Positions 1 through 8,862 of a stretch of 28,349 nt of DNA are shown here, piece by piece. The notes under the pieces were generated by a model that saw only the letters and a list, made by a program, of their open reading frames with translations, was not told the origin of the DNA and ran no database searches. Source of the stretch: Isotricha intestinalis. Lineage: Eukaryota > Ciliophora > Litostomatea > Vestibuliferida > Isotrichidae. The translations under genes were made by a program, and so were the position numbers. The DNA lies in NCBI GenBank assembly GCA_023807065.1, contig JAJJLU010000595.1, positions 1 to 28,349 of the forward strand. Direction: 5' to 3'. Numbering within the stretch: position 1 is the first letter of the stretch; the number at the start of each line of letters is the position of its first letter.

Positions 1-24
1 CCCAATCCCCAATCCCCAATCCCC
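1..24. repeat. Telomere, CCCCAAT heptamer repeats
   Basis: The window begins CCCAAT, then two full CCCCAAT units, then CCCC, after which the repeat breaks into ACTCTC. The C-rich strand runs 5' to 3' at a left end, the orientation expected for a chromosome terminus with ATTGGGG on the G-strand. Tetrahymena-type ends are CCCCAA, so the extra T gives a heptamer variant. Only about 3.4 units remain, so the true telomere is probably longer and was trimmed in assembly. It could instead be an internal telomere-like tract, but its position at base 1 argues against this. Confidence 0.85.
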
Positions 25-191
25 ACTCTCACCCTAATAATTATTTTTTATATATTTTTTATGAATTTTTTTTATACTTCTTATTATTTTTTTATATTAT
101 TTCTTTTATATTTTATTGATAAATTCTGTTATTTTCATATTTTTATTTTTAAAAATATATATACATCAATTCAATATTTTTTTTGTATAAT
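25..191. other. Short AT-rich subtelomeric spacer
   Basis: About 167 bp of almost pure A/T separate the telomere repeat from the first ATG. No tandem subtelomeric repeat, RNA gene or open frame is visible. The tract would have to carry the whole promoter of the first gene. Such a short gap between telomere and gene is typical of gene-dense ciliate macronuclear chromosomes. Confidence 0.6.
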
Positions 192-2234
192 ATGATATTA
201 AAAAATTTTGATTTCATTTCACCTCCAATAACTTTATTTTTTCATGGTATGAATTCCCATTCATCTATATTTACTGGAATAATATCTTTAATTGTTTTAA
301 TCATATGTTTAATAGGAGCAAATATATTATCTTTAGACATATTTTTAAAAAGAAATCCTCAATTTATTATTAGAAAAAATCAATAATAGATGTAGAAAAA
401 ACATATTTAAATGAAGACAATTTTTACATTTTATTACTCTTTTAGATGAAAATACAAATAATATTTATGATGAAAGAGCTTTTGCTGTAATAGGTATAAA
501 TAATTTTTCTATGAATATGATAATAAATTTTAAAAAAACAAAAGAATCAAAAAAAACAAAACAAACACATTATAAAATAATTTTTCATATTATATTGACG
601 GTTTATGCGAAGAATCGTCAGATGGAGGATATTTAATAAAAGATATATATAAAAAAAATACATTTTATAAAAGTTTATATATTAAAGCATATGTTAACAA
701 TACTTCAAATACCACCATTTATAAAAATTATCCTCAATTCGAATATCCTTATTTACAATATGGTTATTCTCTAGGAAATATTAATTATGGAATATTAATA
801 AGAAAATGTGTGAATGGAAGTAACTTAAATAATATTACTTGTTATAATAAAAATGATATTGATAATTTAAAAGAAAACTTATATTATTATTCTATTACTT
901 TTATGATGATAATTTAAATCTTAATAATTACAGTTCCCATTTTTCAAATTCATTAAATAATGTTACTTATAAATATAATGAAGAAATATTTATTATAAAT
1001 TATCTTTTTTTCCATAATATAGAACTTAAAACAACAACAGTATTTTTATTTGATTTCGTGAATGAAAAAGGAATAATATCATATGTTTATTTAACTTATA
1101 CATCAATTTCTGGGGAAGAATCAGAATCAGAAAATCAATTATCATCAGAAGAAAACAGTGAAGAAGAAAGAGAAGAAGAAGAAGAAAAAAAAATGATGAT
1201 GATAGAAGAAGACAATTAAGAACAAGAAGAAGAAATTAAGTTGAAAATATTACAACAACAACAAATACCAATGAATTAACTGGAAATTTTCAAAATATTA
1301 ATATGTTCGAATTGAATATGGGGAATTATAATGAAGTTTATCAAAGAAAATATAAAAAGATTCAAGATGTTATTGGAATTATTGATGGATTCTTGGCAAT
1401 TTTTCTTTTTATTTGTGGAATTGTTCATGATTTTTTATATCATGATTTTCTTGTAATGAATGATTTTAATAATATTTTGCATGTTAAAGTGAGTAATGTT
1501 GAAGTTAATCCCTATCATAGTCCAAATAATAAAAGTAAATTAAAAAAAGGAAAGATTCAGATTCAAAAAAAAATAATATTAGTCTTTTCTCTCAGATTTT
1601 CCTCCTAATAATGAAGAATTTACCATTGAAACTTTAAAAAAAAATGATAATATTATTACAAACAATAATATTAATACTGAAAATAAAAAACTTGATACTA
1701 TGAAATATCCACGTGTCTCAAATTTTGAAAAAAAATTATCAAAAAAAATTATCAAATATTTTTTTAGAATCAATCCTTTAAAAATTATTTTGGATTTGCA
1801 AATAAAAAATGGCAAAACAAATATTTCGATTCTATTAAATCATTTAGAGAAGAATTATTAAGTGAAGAAGGAATTTTTATTAATTATTCTCAAATGAAAA
1901 TGATTAATGAAAATTTGATGTTTGGTATTTGTTTAAACAATAATAATATTAATAACAACAATAATTTTTTGAAATGAAAAAATTGATAATAATAATAATA
2001 ATATAAATTATGAAGATAATAATAAGATTAATAATAATAATAAAAATAAAAAAGAAGTTGAAAAAAAATCGAACAAGAAACAACATTCCAAATATTGAAT
2101 TGTTGAAAGATGATAATATCAGTGAAAATAATAAATTAAATAATGAAGATAATAACAATATCAACAACAATAATAATAATGATATTAGTAAAAACAATAA
2201 TAATATTTTTGTTGATAATAATGTTAATAAATAA
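192..2234 (+). pseudogene. Broken gene for a probable two-pass membrane protein
   Basis: Coding-like sequence runs through all three plus-strand frames, joined by at least six frame changes, mostly at A or T runs (for example near 365-380, 430-445, 590-600, 900 and 1185-1195). A TAA at 1237-1239 is in frame with the segment that follows. The pieces read as a short N-terminus, a hydrophobic helix (267-329), a Tyr/Asn-rich middle with NxS/T sites and several Cys, an acidic Glu/Ser tract (about 1110-1210), a second hydrophobic helix (1372-1440) after a YQRKYKKIQ-like motif, and a long Asn-rich tail. The layout resembles two-helix membrane proteins I recall from other ciliates, but I cannot name the family. 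It is either a decayed subtelomeric gene or a stretch with uncorrected homopolymer errors; the in-frame stop favours decay. Confidence 0.6.
1936..2234 (+). repeat. AAT-rich low-complexity tract (poly-Asn tail)
   Basis: Dense, imperfect AAT/GAT/AAC triplets dominate this stretch. In plus-strand frames they give runs of Asn with Asp, Ile and Lys, and on the minus strand artificial Leu/Ile-rich frames. The tract forms the 3' part of the broken gene, and at least one further frame change near 2085-2100 leads into the last open segment ending at TAA 2232-2234. Triplet slippage probably makes it length-variable. Confidence 0.6.
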
Positions 2235-2609
2235 TATTAATAATATAAATTATATGATGTTAATGATAATAATGATTGTTATAATAATGAAATATAATTT
2301 TGTTTAAAAAAGGTTTTTAATATTATTATCTGGTTTCTTATTAATTATATATAATTATTGTTTTAGGTTTAATTTTAAATTTTTATGATTATTTATATAA
2401 ATAAAATAATTCATTTACAGTTTTAATAGCATCTAATTGTAAACAAACAATAATTTGTTTAAACATTGGTTTTAATAAAGTTTTAAAAAAATTAATTAAT
2501 TTTTGTAATATTAAATTATTATATATATTTTATTTTTATTTATGTTTTTTCTTTTTTTTTTTTTTTTTATTCATTTATTATATTGTATATTTTAATTATT
2601 TTTATTATA
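2235..2609. other. AT-rich intergenic spacer, no gene seen
   Basis: These 375 bp hold only A/T-rich sequence with a long T tract near 2550-2570. No open frame with coding character, tRNA-like structure or tandem repeat is apparent. It separates the broken subtelomeric gene from the first intact gene and should contain the 3' end of one and the promoter of the other. Confidence 0.5.
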
Positions 2610-4364
2610 ATGGGTAATGATTGTTCTGCTTGTGTTAATCCTGAAAATGAAATAAAGTTCAGTCAAAATTTTAAAAGAAATAAAATCAAATTTGTTTTTG
2701 ATAAAAATGATGAAACTTTATCTCCCAAAAATAATAATGATTTCTTAAAATCTCGCCAAAATAAATATTTTGAAAGATATTCTACCAGACATAAAACAAT
2801 CAAAGAAATGGGATTATCATTTGAAAATAAAAAAAAATTTGAAGAATCCTTAGGAGACAATACTCAAAAATCTTCAAATTTTAATGTGAAAAGAAATCGT
2901 AAAAGATCTATTACAACATTAACAAAATATTCAAAAATTTTACAAGAAGAATTAGGATTATCAATTTCAAATAAATTATTTATAAATGAAGTAAGAGATA
3001 TCCCAAACAAAAAATATAAAATATTATCTAAATTAGGAGTTGGTTCATATGGAACTGTTTATTTAGCTGAAAATATTTTAACTAAGACTAATTATGCTAT
3101 GAAAAGAATTGATAAAAATTCTGAAGATTTATTAATAGACACTGAAATTATTGATGAAATAAATATCTTAAGAAAATTAGACCATCCTGATATAGTTAAA
3201 ATTATAGAATTTTATAACACTGCTGAAGCTTATTATATAATAAATGATTATTGTGAAAATGGAGAATTATTTAATCAAATAAATAGAAGATTTTCGGAAA
3301 CTCAAATTGCAATAATTTTTAAACAAATATTTTCTGGATTATGTTACTTACATTCTAATAATATAATTCATAGAGATTTAAAATTAGAAAACATTTTAAT
3401 ATCAGAAATAGAAAAATCTCCAGTAACAAAAGAAGAATATTATTCAATTAAAATAATAGATTTTGGAACTGCAAAATTGTTTAATAAAAAATCAAATTCA
3501 AATGTTATAGTAGGTAGTTCTTATTATATTGCTCCAGAAGTTTTAAAAAAAAATTACAATGAAAAATGTGATTTATGGAGTGCAGGAGTAATATTATATA
3601 TGATGTTAGTAGGTCATGCACCTTTTGATGGAAGAAATGACAGAGAAATAATTGAGAAGATTAAAATAGGTAAGTTTAAAACAAATGAAGAAAGATGGAA
3701 GAATGGTTCTAATGAAATAAGAGATTTAATTTGTAAATTATTAGAATTTGATCCTAATAAAAGAATAAATGCAAAAGAAGCATTAAGTCATCCATTTTTC
3801 ATTACTTCAAATTCAAATATTTTTTATGATAGTATTCCAAAAGAAAAAAGTTTAGAATATATAAAGAATTTATTATCATATAGAATTAATTCTAGATTTC
3901 AAGAAATGGTTTTAGCATATATTATTCATAATATGCCTAAACCAAAAGATGCAAAAAATGCAATTAAATTATTTAAGTTATTTAATGAACAAGGAGATGG
4001 AAAATTAACAAAAGATGAATTAAAAAATGCTTTATTAAATTTTGTAACTGAAGATTATTTAAATAATATTGATGATATTTTCATTATATTAGATGGAGAT
4101 AGAGATGGATTTATTGATTATGAAGAATTTTTAAGAGCTTGTTTACCTAAAAATGAAATTTTAAATGATGAAATTTTAGCATATGCTTTTAATTTTTTTG
4201 ATAAAGACCATTCTGGTTATATTAAAGTTGATCAAATTAAAATATATTTTGTAAATCAAAATGTCAGTGAAAATGTATTTTCAAAAATTTTTGAAGAAAT
4301 TGACACAAATGGTGATGGAAAAATTGATTATTCAGAATTTAAAAATATGATGATGAATTATTAA
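2610..4364 (+). CDS. Calcium-dependent protein kinase (CDPK)
   Basis: A 584-residue Ser/Thr kinase directly activated by Ca2+. The ATG at 2610 is chosen because it gives MGNDCSAC: Gly2 and Ser6 fit N-myristoylation, and Cys5/Cys8 could be palmitoylated, as in many plant and protist CDPKs. A basic N-terminal extension (about 135 residues) precedes the kinase domain at about 136-397: glycine loop GVGSYG, Lys165, HRDLKLEN with Asp256, DFG 284-286 and APE 308-310. A junction segment (about 405-450) leads to four EF-hand positions. Loops 2 (DGDRDGFIDYEE, from 495) and 4 (DTNGDGKIDYSE, from 565) are canonical. Loop 1 starts with Asn and loop 3 ends with Gln, so both probably bind Ca2+ weakly. The family is confident; the precise CDPK orthologue is not. 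Confidence 0.93.
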   Translation: MGNDCSACVNPENEIKFSQNFKRNKIKFVFDKNDETLSPKNNNDFLKSRQNKYFERYSTRHKTIKEMGLSFENKKKFEESLGDNTQKSSNFNVKRNRKRSITTLTKYSKILQEELGLSISNKLFINEVRDIPNKKYKILSKLGVGSYGTVYLAENILTKTNYAMKRIDKNSEDLLIDTEIIDEINILRKLDHPDIVKIIEFYNTAEAYYIINDYCENGELFNQINRRFSETQIAIIFKQIFSGLCYLHSNNIIHRDLKLENILISEIEKSPVTKEEYYSIKIIDFGTAKLFNKKSNSNVIVGSSYYIAPEVLKKNYNEKCDLWSAGVILYMMLVGHAPFDGRNDREIIEKIKIGKFKTNEERWKNGSNEIRDLICKLLEFDPNKRINAKEALSHPFFITSNSNIFYDSIPKEKSLEYIKNLLSYRINSRFQEMVLAYIIHNMPKPKDAKNAIKLFKLFNEQGDGKLTKDELKNALLNFVTEDYLNNIDDIFIILDGDRDGFIDYEEFLRACLPKNEILNDEILAYAFNFFDKDHSGYIKVDQIKIYFVNQNVSENVFSKIFEEIDTNGDGKIDYSEFKNMMMNY

Positions 4365-4503
4365 TTTTTGATATATGGATTATTTGTTTTTTAATAAATT
4401 ATATATACATTTATTATTTGATAGTTATAAATTATATATTTATTAAAAAATATTTTCAATTAAAATAGTTATTTAATTTAATAAATCATTATTAGAAAAT
4501 TCC

Positions 4504-7500
4504 ATGACAAATTCAAATAACCAATCAGAAAATGATCCTGCATTGGTGAATTTACATATTCATGGTACTAATATATCTGAAAATTATAATAGTAATCAAA
4601 ATGATGCTGCAAGAAATGCCTTATCATCAAATAATTCAACTTCCAATAGTTTAAGAAATAAAAATGGAACTATTTTTAATGTTGATTGCTGGAGAGGAAT
4701 GATAACTTCTGATAAATTAGACATGAATTATTTATCTTTAGGAAGATTATTTTATATAAATGAATTAAGATTTAAAGATAAAATTAAAGAGAGAAGTTTT
4801 GAAATAAATGAAGTTTATTTAATTGAAAAAAATTGGTATAGAAAATGGAAAAATTTTATTCATTATAATGATATTAAAAAAACAGCATCTAATAAAGAAG
4901 ATTATGTAAATAATCCTATACAATTTATTACTGATAAAAATAATAATCCTGGTCAAATTATAAATACTTTTCTTTTAATAGAAGATAAACCTGAAAATTT
5001 ATTTTCTGAAAGTGAATTACCTTTAAAAATAGGAATTAATGAAAAAGAATATAAATTATTACCAAAATTTAGTTTTGAAAAACTATCACAGAATTTTGGT
5101 TGTGATAAAATTATTAAAAAAAAATTAAGGATGAATAATATGACTCTTTCTAGAGAAATAGATTTAATCACAAAAGAATTTAATGTAGTTTTTTTACCAA
5201 ATAAAAATGTTGAAAACTTTACTGAATTAAAAGAATATAAGTTATATTTATCTTCTTTATTAACAGAAAATGAAATTTATGAAACAATATCAGAAATACT
5301 AAATTCACCTAAAAATATTGAAATTAAGAGAAATTTATCAATAGATAATTATCTTTCTTTAGAAAAATATATAAAAATTTATTATTTAAAAGAAGATGAG
5401 GAATTCTCAGCATTTAAAAGTTTTTTCTTACTTAATTTTGAAGAAACAAAATCAGGAGGAAGAATGAACGCTAAGACTTTTTTAGGTAGATTTCCTCATA
5501 ATTTTCAATTGAATAAAATACCCTCAAATAATTTAGTTATAGAATTTTCAATGATAGATATAGGAGATTATTTTGATGGTATAGAATTAGATAATAATAT
5601 AGAATTAGACTCTGCTACTCATAATAATGATGATAATTTAACAAATAATAATGAAAATACAAAAGCTGAATTTATGTCAATTTTTGGAGAAGCAAAAGAA
5701 GGTTTACAAAATTTAAAAATAGATAAAGATAATAATTTAGAAGGATTAGTTGCTTTAGGAAATATTGGTAATACATGTTATATGAACACTTCACTTCAAT
5801 GTTTATCAAATTGTAAAATTTTAACAAATTATTTTTTACATGATTATTATATTCCATTTATCAATAGAACAAATACTATAGGTTCAAAAGGGAAAATTGT
5901 TGAATCTTATGCTGAATTAATTAAACATTTATGGTATGGAGAAAAAAAAATAATTGAGCCTTATAGATTAAAAAATGAATGTGGAATGGTAAGAAATATG
6001 TTTGCTGGATACAATCAACAAGATGCACAAGAATTTATCTCTTTTTTACTTGATGAATTACATGAAGATTTAAATAAAGTTTTAAACAAACCTTATATTG
6101 AAAAAGATGATAATTTAGTTTTTGGTTCTGATATCGAAGAATGTATATATAATAAAAATAATTTTTTAGCCAGAAATCAAAGTATTATTGTTGATTTGTT
6201 TTATGGAATGTTTAAATCAACTGTTGTTTGTCCAAATCAAGATTGTAAAAATATTTCTAAATCTTATGATCCTTATTCTGTTATTAGTATTCCTATAAAT
6301 GTAAAAGCAATCACTAAAGAGATTTTTGTTTATTTTATTTTTGAAAAATTTGAATATAAAATTATACAATATAAAATGACTATTCCATATGATATGGGTA
6401 TTTATTCTTTCAGAAAAAAAATTGAATATCTATTTCAAATTGGTTATAATACGTTTGAAATTTATAAAAATAAAGGTAATGAATTAGTATTAATTAAAGA
6501 TGAAAATATGGGAGTTTTTGATTTTTTAGAATATAATAAAGAAATTTATTTATATCAAATTCCAAATATTGTTTTTGATAAAAGTAATGAAAATACTGTT
6601 AAAATTTATGAAGAACTAATAAATAATCCTTATTTATTAGATAATAGGGAAAAAGAGTATAATGGAAAAAAAAATATGGTTCCAATAAGTGATTCTAAAT
6701 TAGAAATTAATAGAGAAAAATGGATAAAATTTTATTGTTATATTAATTCTTATGATGATGAAGGATTTCCAAATCTTCGAATTTCTTTACCTAAAATATT
6801 TTATATTAATATAGATTGGAATAATGATCAAATATATAACTATATTTTTGAACAATATGAAAATCTTTTATATGAAAATGAAAAACCAGAAAATTTAAAA
6901 GAGAAATTGTTTCCAAATTTAAATAATGTGACAAGAAATTTATCAAAAAGGAAAAATTTTAAATTAGATATTAAAACCCATAATGAACTTAATTATCCCT
7001 ATATGCTATTATATGAAAAATTTGCTCCAATTCATGAAAATTTATTAAAAAAATATGATAATTTCAAAGAATTAATTTTCCCTTCTTCTGAAAAATTACA
7101 AACAATAAAAAAAGTGATAGAACGTTTAAAAGGAGAAAAAAACAATATATTAGAACATGAACTAATATTTAAATTAGTATGTTCTCCAACTTTCAAAGAA
7201 AAAATAAAAGAATTAAAAGAGCCAAAAAAAATGATAAACAAAGTATGTATGTTTTCATCAAAAGAAGAATCATTTAATATTGAATTGACTTCATTATTAG
7301 GACAATTTAGTCAACTAGAAACTTTATCAGAAGGAAATGAATGGTATTGTTCTAAATGTAAAGAATTTCAATTAGCGGAAAAAACAATGGAAATTTTCAC
7401 TTGTCCTGAAATTTTAATATTCCATTTGAAAAGATTTAGAGAAGGAAAAAAATTAGATAATATTATAGAATTTCCAATTAAAGGATTAGATATGGGAGAA

Positions 7501-7785
7501 TATATTAAATATGATGAAACGAATAAAAATGATAATATTTATGATTTATTTGCAGTTGCTAATCATCAAGGAAATTTTAATGGAGGACATTATGTTGCTT
7601 ATGCTAAAAATTTTATAAAAGATAAATGGTATGAATTTGATGATGAATATATTAAAGAAATTAATGAAAATGAAATTGTTTCTGAAAATTCTTATGTTTT
7701 ATTTTATCAAAAGAGAAATTCTAAATTTGAAAACATCGAAACCGTTTATAAAAAACCTTTTATTAATATAGTTTTTAAAAAATAA
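4504..7785 (+). CDS. Ubiquitin-specific protease, USP4/11/15-like
   Basis: A 1093-residue cysteine deubiquitinase. A DUSP-like domain lies at about 60-180 (CWRGMITSDKL, then W-rich NWYRKWKNF). The catalytic domain starts with the Cys box GNIGNTCYMNTSLQCL (Cys425), followed by QQDAQEFISFLLDELHEDL. The His box GGHYVAYAKN holds His1029, and WYEFDDEY holds Asp1046; the 17-residue His-Asp spacing matches what I recall for USP7. CxxxxC (576/581) and CSKC (949/952) should form the fingers zinc site. Between them a ubiquitin-like insert (about 600-700) resembles that of USP4/11/15. This DUSP, split catalytic domain and internal UBL architecture is the basis for the subfamily call. The gene converges on the next one with only 38 bp between stop codons. 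The specific substrate is unknown. Confidence 0.92.
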   Translation: MTNSNNQSENDPALVNLHIHGTNISENYNSNQNDAARNALSSNNSTSNSLRNKNGTIFNVDCWRGMITSDKLDMNYLSLGRLFYINELRFKDKIKERSFEINEVYLIEKNWYRKWKNFIHYNDIKKTASNKEDYVNNPIQFITDKNNNPGQIINTFLLIEDKPENLFSESELPLKIGINEKEYKLLPKFSFEKLSQNFGCDKIIKKKLRMNNMTLSREIDLITKEFNVVFLPNKNVENFTELKEYKLYLSSLLTENEIYETISEILNSPKNIEIKRNLSIDNYLSLEKYIKIYYLKEDEEFSAFKSFFLLNFEETKSGGRMNAKTFLGRFPHNFQLNKIPSNNLVIEFSMIDIGDYFDGIELDNNIELDSATHNNDDNLTNNNENTKAEFMSIFGEAKEGLQNLKIDKDNNLEGLVALGNIGNTCYMNTSLQCLSNCKILTNYFLHDYYIPFINRTNTIGSKGKIVESYAELIKHLWYGEKKIIEPYRLKNECGMVRNMFAGYNQQDAQEFISFLLDELHEDLNKVLNKPYIEKDDNLVFGSDIEECIYNKNNFLARNQSIIVDLFYGMFKSTVVCPNQDCKNISKSYDPYSVISIPINVKAITKEIFVYFIFEKFEYKIIQYKMTIPYDMGIYSFRKKIEYLFQIGYNTFEIYKNKGNELVLIKDENMGVFDFLEYNKEIYLYQIPNIVFDKSNENTVKIYEELINNPYLLDNREKEYNGKKNMVPISDSKLEINREKWIKFYCYINSYDDEGFPNLRISLPKIFYINIDWNNDQIYNYIFEQYENLLYENEKPENLKEKLFPNLNNVTRNLSKRKNFKLDIKTHNELNYPYMLLYEKFAPIHENLLKKYDNFKELIFPSSEKLQTIKKVIERLKGEKNNILEHELIFKLVCSPTFKEKIKELKEPKKMINKVCMFSSKEESFNIELTSLLGQFSQLETLSEGNEWYCSKCKEFQLAEKTMEIFTCPEILIFHLKRFREGKKLDNIIEFPIKGLDMGEYIKYDETNKNDNIYDLFAVANHQGNFNGGHYVAYAKNFIKDKWYEFDDEYIKEINENEIVSENSYVLFYQKRNSKFENIETVYKKPFINIVFKK

Positions 7786-7823
7786 CTTATATGATATTTA
7801 AAAAAATTTATTTTATTCAGATT

Positions 7824-8759
7824 TTAATTTATTAAGTTATAATTTGAAAATTTATTTATTTTATTTAATTCAAGAAGTTCTTTAATTTTTTGATTCATTG
7901 ATTTAAGATTATTTGATTGAATTCCTATTTCCATTAAATCAAATTTTTCTTCTCCACTTCCTTTTTTAACACCTTCTTTTTTTCCTACAAGATTTAAATT
8001 TTTTTTATTTTTATAATAATTAATATATTTCCTTTGTTCTTCAATAAATTTTTCACAATTCTTGTTTAATTCATTAATTCTCTTATTTAAAGTATAAGTA
8101 AAATTTAATTTATCATTTGAATTACTTTCAACATCCTCTATTATATTTTTCAAATCATAATTTTTCTCTGTTAAATTTTTCATAAGATTTTTAACACCAG
8201 ATAAGACTTCAAAATTTAATTTTTGAGTTAATGGAATAGTTGGATTTAATTTTTTAAAAATTGAATTTTTATAAAATTCATCAACATTTTCCTTTTTATT
8301 TAAAGAAGTAGCATTTTCTTCAATTTCAATCATATCAATTTTGTCCATTAATTCTTTAGACATTCTGAAAACTTTAAAAGGATAAGAATTAACATTTAAT
8401 GAAGAAGAATCAATCATTATAATAACACTATTGGGAAAAGTTTTTTGAAATTCTACAAAAGTTTTAATTCTATTTTGAGAAAGAAAATCATAATTATTTT
8501 CTACAAAAAAAAAACCAACTCTCAAATAATCACATTTATTTATTTCTAAATAAGAAGTTAAAACTGCAGTTGGATTTTCTAAAGAATAAGGAATTATTGA
8601 AGATATTATTAATTCTTCTTTTGTTTCTCTTCCAAATAATATTCCTTCTGCTTTTTTTGAAGATTTAAATTTTAATAATTCTGATATTACATTATGAGTT
8701 ATTTTAATATTATTTATTTCCGGATATTTAGGAAGTTCTAACTTTTGTTCATTTTCCAT
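7824..8759 (-). CDS. MPN-domain protein, probable translation factor eIF3 subunit h
   Basis: A 311-residue protein with an N-terminal MPN/Mov34 fold (about 15-150). The run from KITHNVISELLKF through EGILFGR, then LRVGFFFVENNY and VIIMIDSS, aligns by eye with eIF3h (its HVGWYQSTYYGSF and VVLIYD segments). The metal-binding JAMM residues of active deubiquitinases (E, HxH, SxxxxxxxxD) are absent, as expected for eIF3h. The C-terminal half is helical and charged, like the eIF3 helical-bundle region. Human eIF3h is about 352 residues, so this is slightly short but complete. It would act as a structural eIF3 subunit in cytosolic translation initiation. The other candidate is another inactive MPN protein such as eIF3f or Rpn8. 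It is divergently paired with the Vps23 gene. Confidence 0.75.
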   Translation of the reverse strand: MENEQKLELPKYPEINNIKITHNVISELLKFKSSKKAEGILFGRETKEELIISSIIPYSLENPTAVLTSYLEINKCDYLRVGFFFVENNYDFLSQNRIKTFVEFQKTFPNSVIIMIDSSSLNVNSYPFKVFRMSKELMDKIDMIEIEENATSLNKKENVDEFYKNSIFKKLNPTIPLTQKLNFEVLSGVKNLMKNLTEKNYDLKNIIEDVESNSNDKLNFTYTLNKRINELNKNCEKFIEEQRKYINYYKNKKNLNLVGKKEGVKKGSGEEKFDLMEIGIQSNNLKSMNQKIKELLELNKINKFSNYNLIN

Positions 8760-8862
8760 TTTTTTAATGATACAAATATTAATTATTTATACAAAAAAAA
8801 TAATTGTTTATAAAAAAAAATTTATTCATTAATGTAATCATAAATAGTGTTTTTAATTAATT
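8760..8862. promoter_or_regulatory. Shared 103-bp divergent promoter region (eIF3h-like / Vps23)
   Basis: The start codons of a minus-strand and a plus-strand gene face away from each other across 103 bp of A/T-rich DNA with A runs near each start. Both promoters and both 5' UTRs must fit here, so it is inferred to act bidirectionally. No specific factor site can be recognised. Confidence 0.55.

Noticed and set aside
378..446. A GT...AG interval (GTAGAAAAA... to ...CTTTTAG) as an intron in the first gene.
   Set aside because: The putative intron itself encodes a plausible continuation in another frame (SIIDVEKTYLNEDNF), and stops precede the donor, so an indel explains it better.
1579..2197. 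Minus-strand hydrophobic frames opposite the first gene.
   Set aside because: They are Leu/Ile/Phe-rich mirror images of Asn/Lys/Glu-rich plus-strand coding sequence, as are the other minus-strand hydrophobic frames elsewhere.
192..2234. Programmed +1 frameshifting as in Euplotes to explain the broken first gene.
   Set aside because: The breaks do not share a slippery AAA-TAR site, need different shifts, and include an in-frame TAA; no other gene in the window needs frameshifting.
1936..2234. The AAT-rich tract as a CRISPR-like or satellite array.
   Set aside because: There are no constant repeats with unique spacers; it is imperfect triplet slippage that encodes Asn.
2583..2609. A TTG codon upstream could extend the CDPK frame by nine residues.
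   Set aside because: Eukaryotic starts at TTG are rare, and the ATG at 2610 creates a textbook MGNDCS acylation site.
7824..8759. Active JAMM deubiquitinase for the MPN protein.
   Set aside because: The HxH and downstream Asp metal ligands and the upstream Glu are not found; the closest resemblance is to inactive eIF3h.
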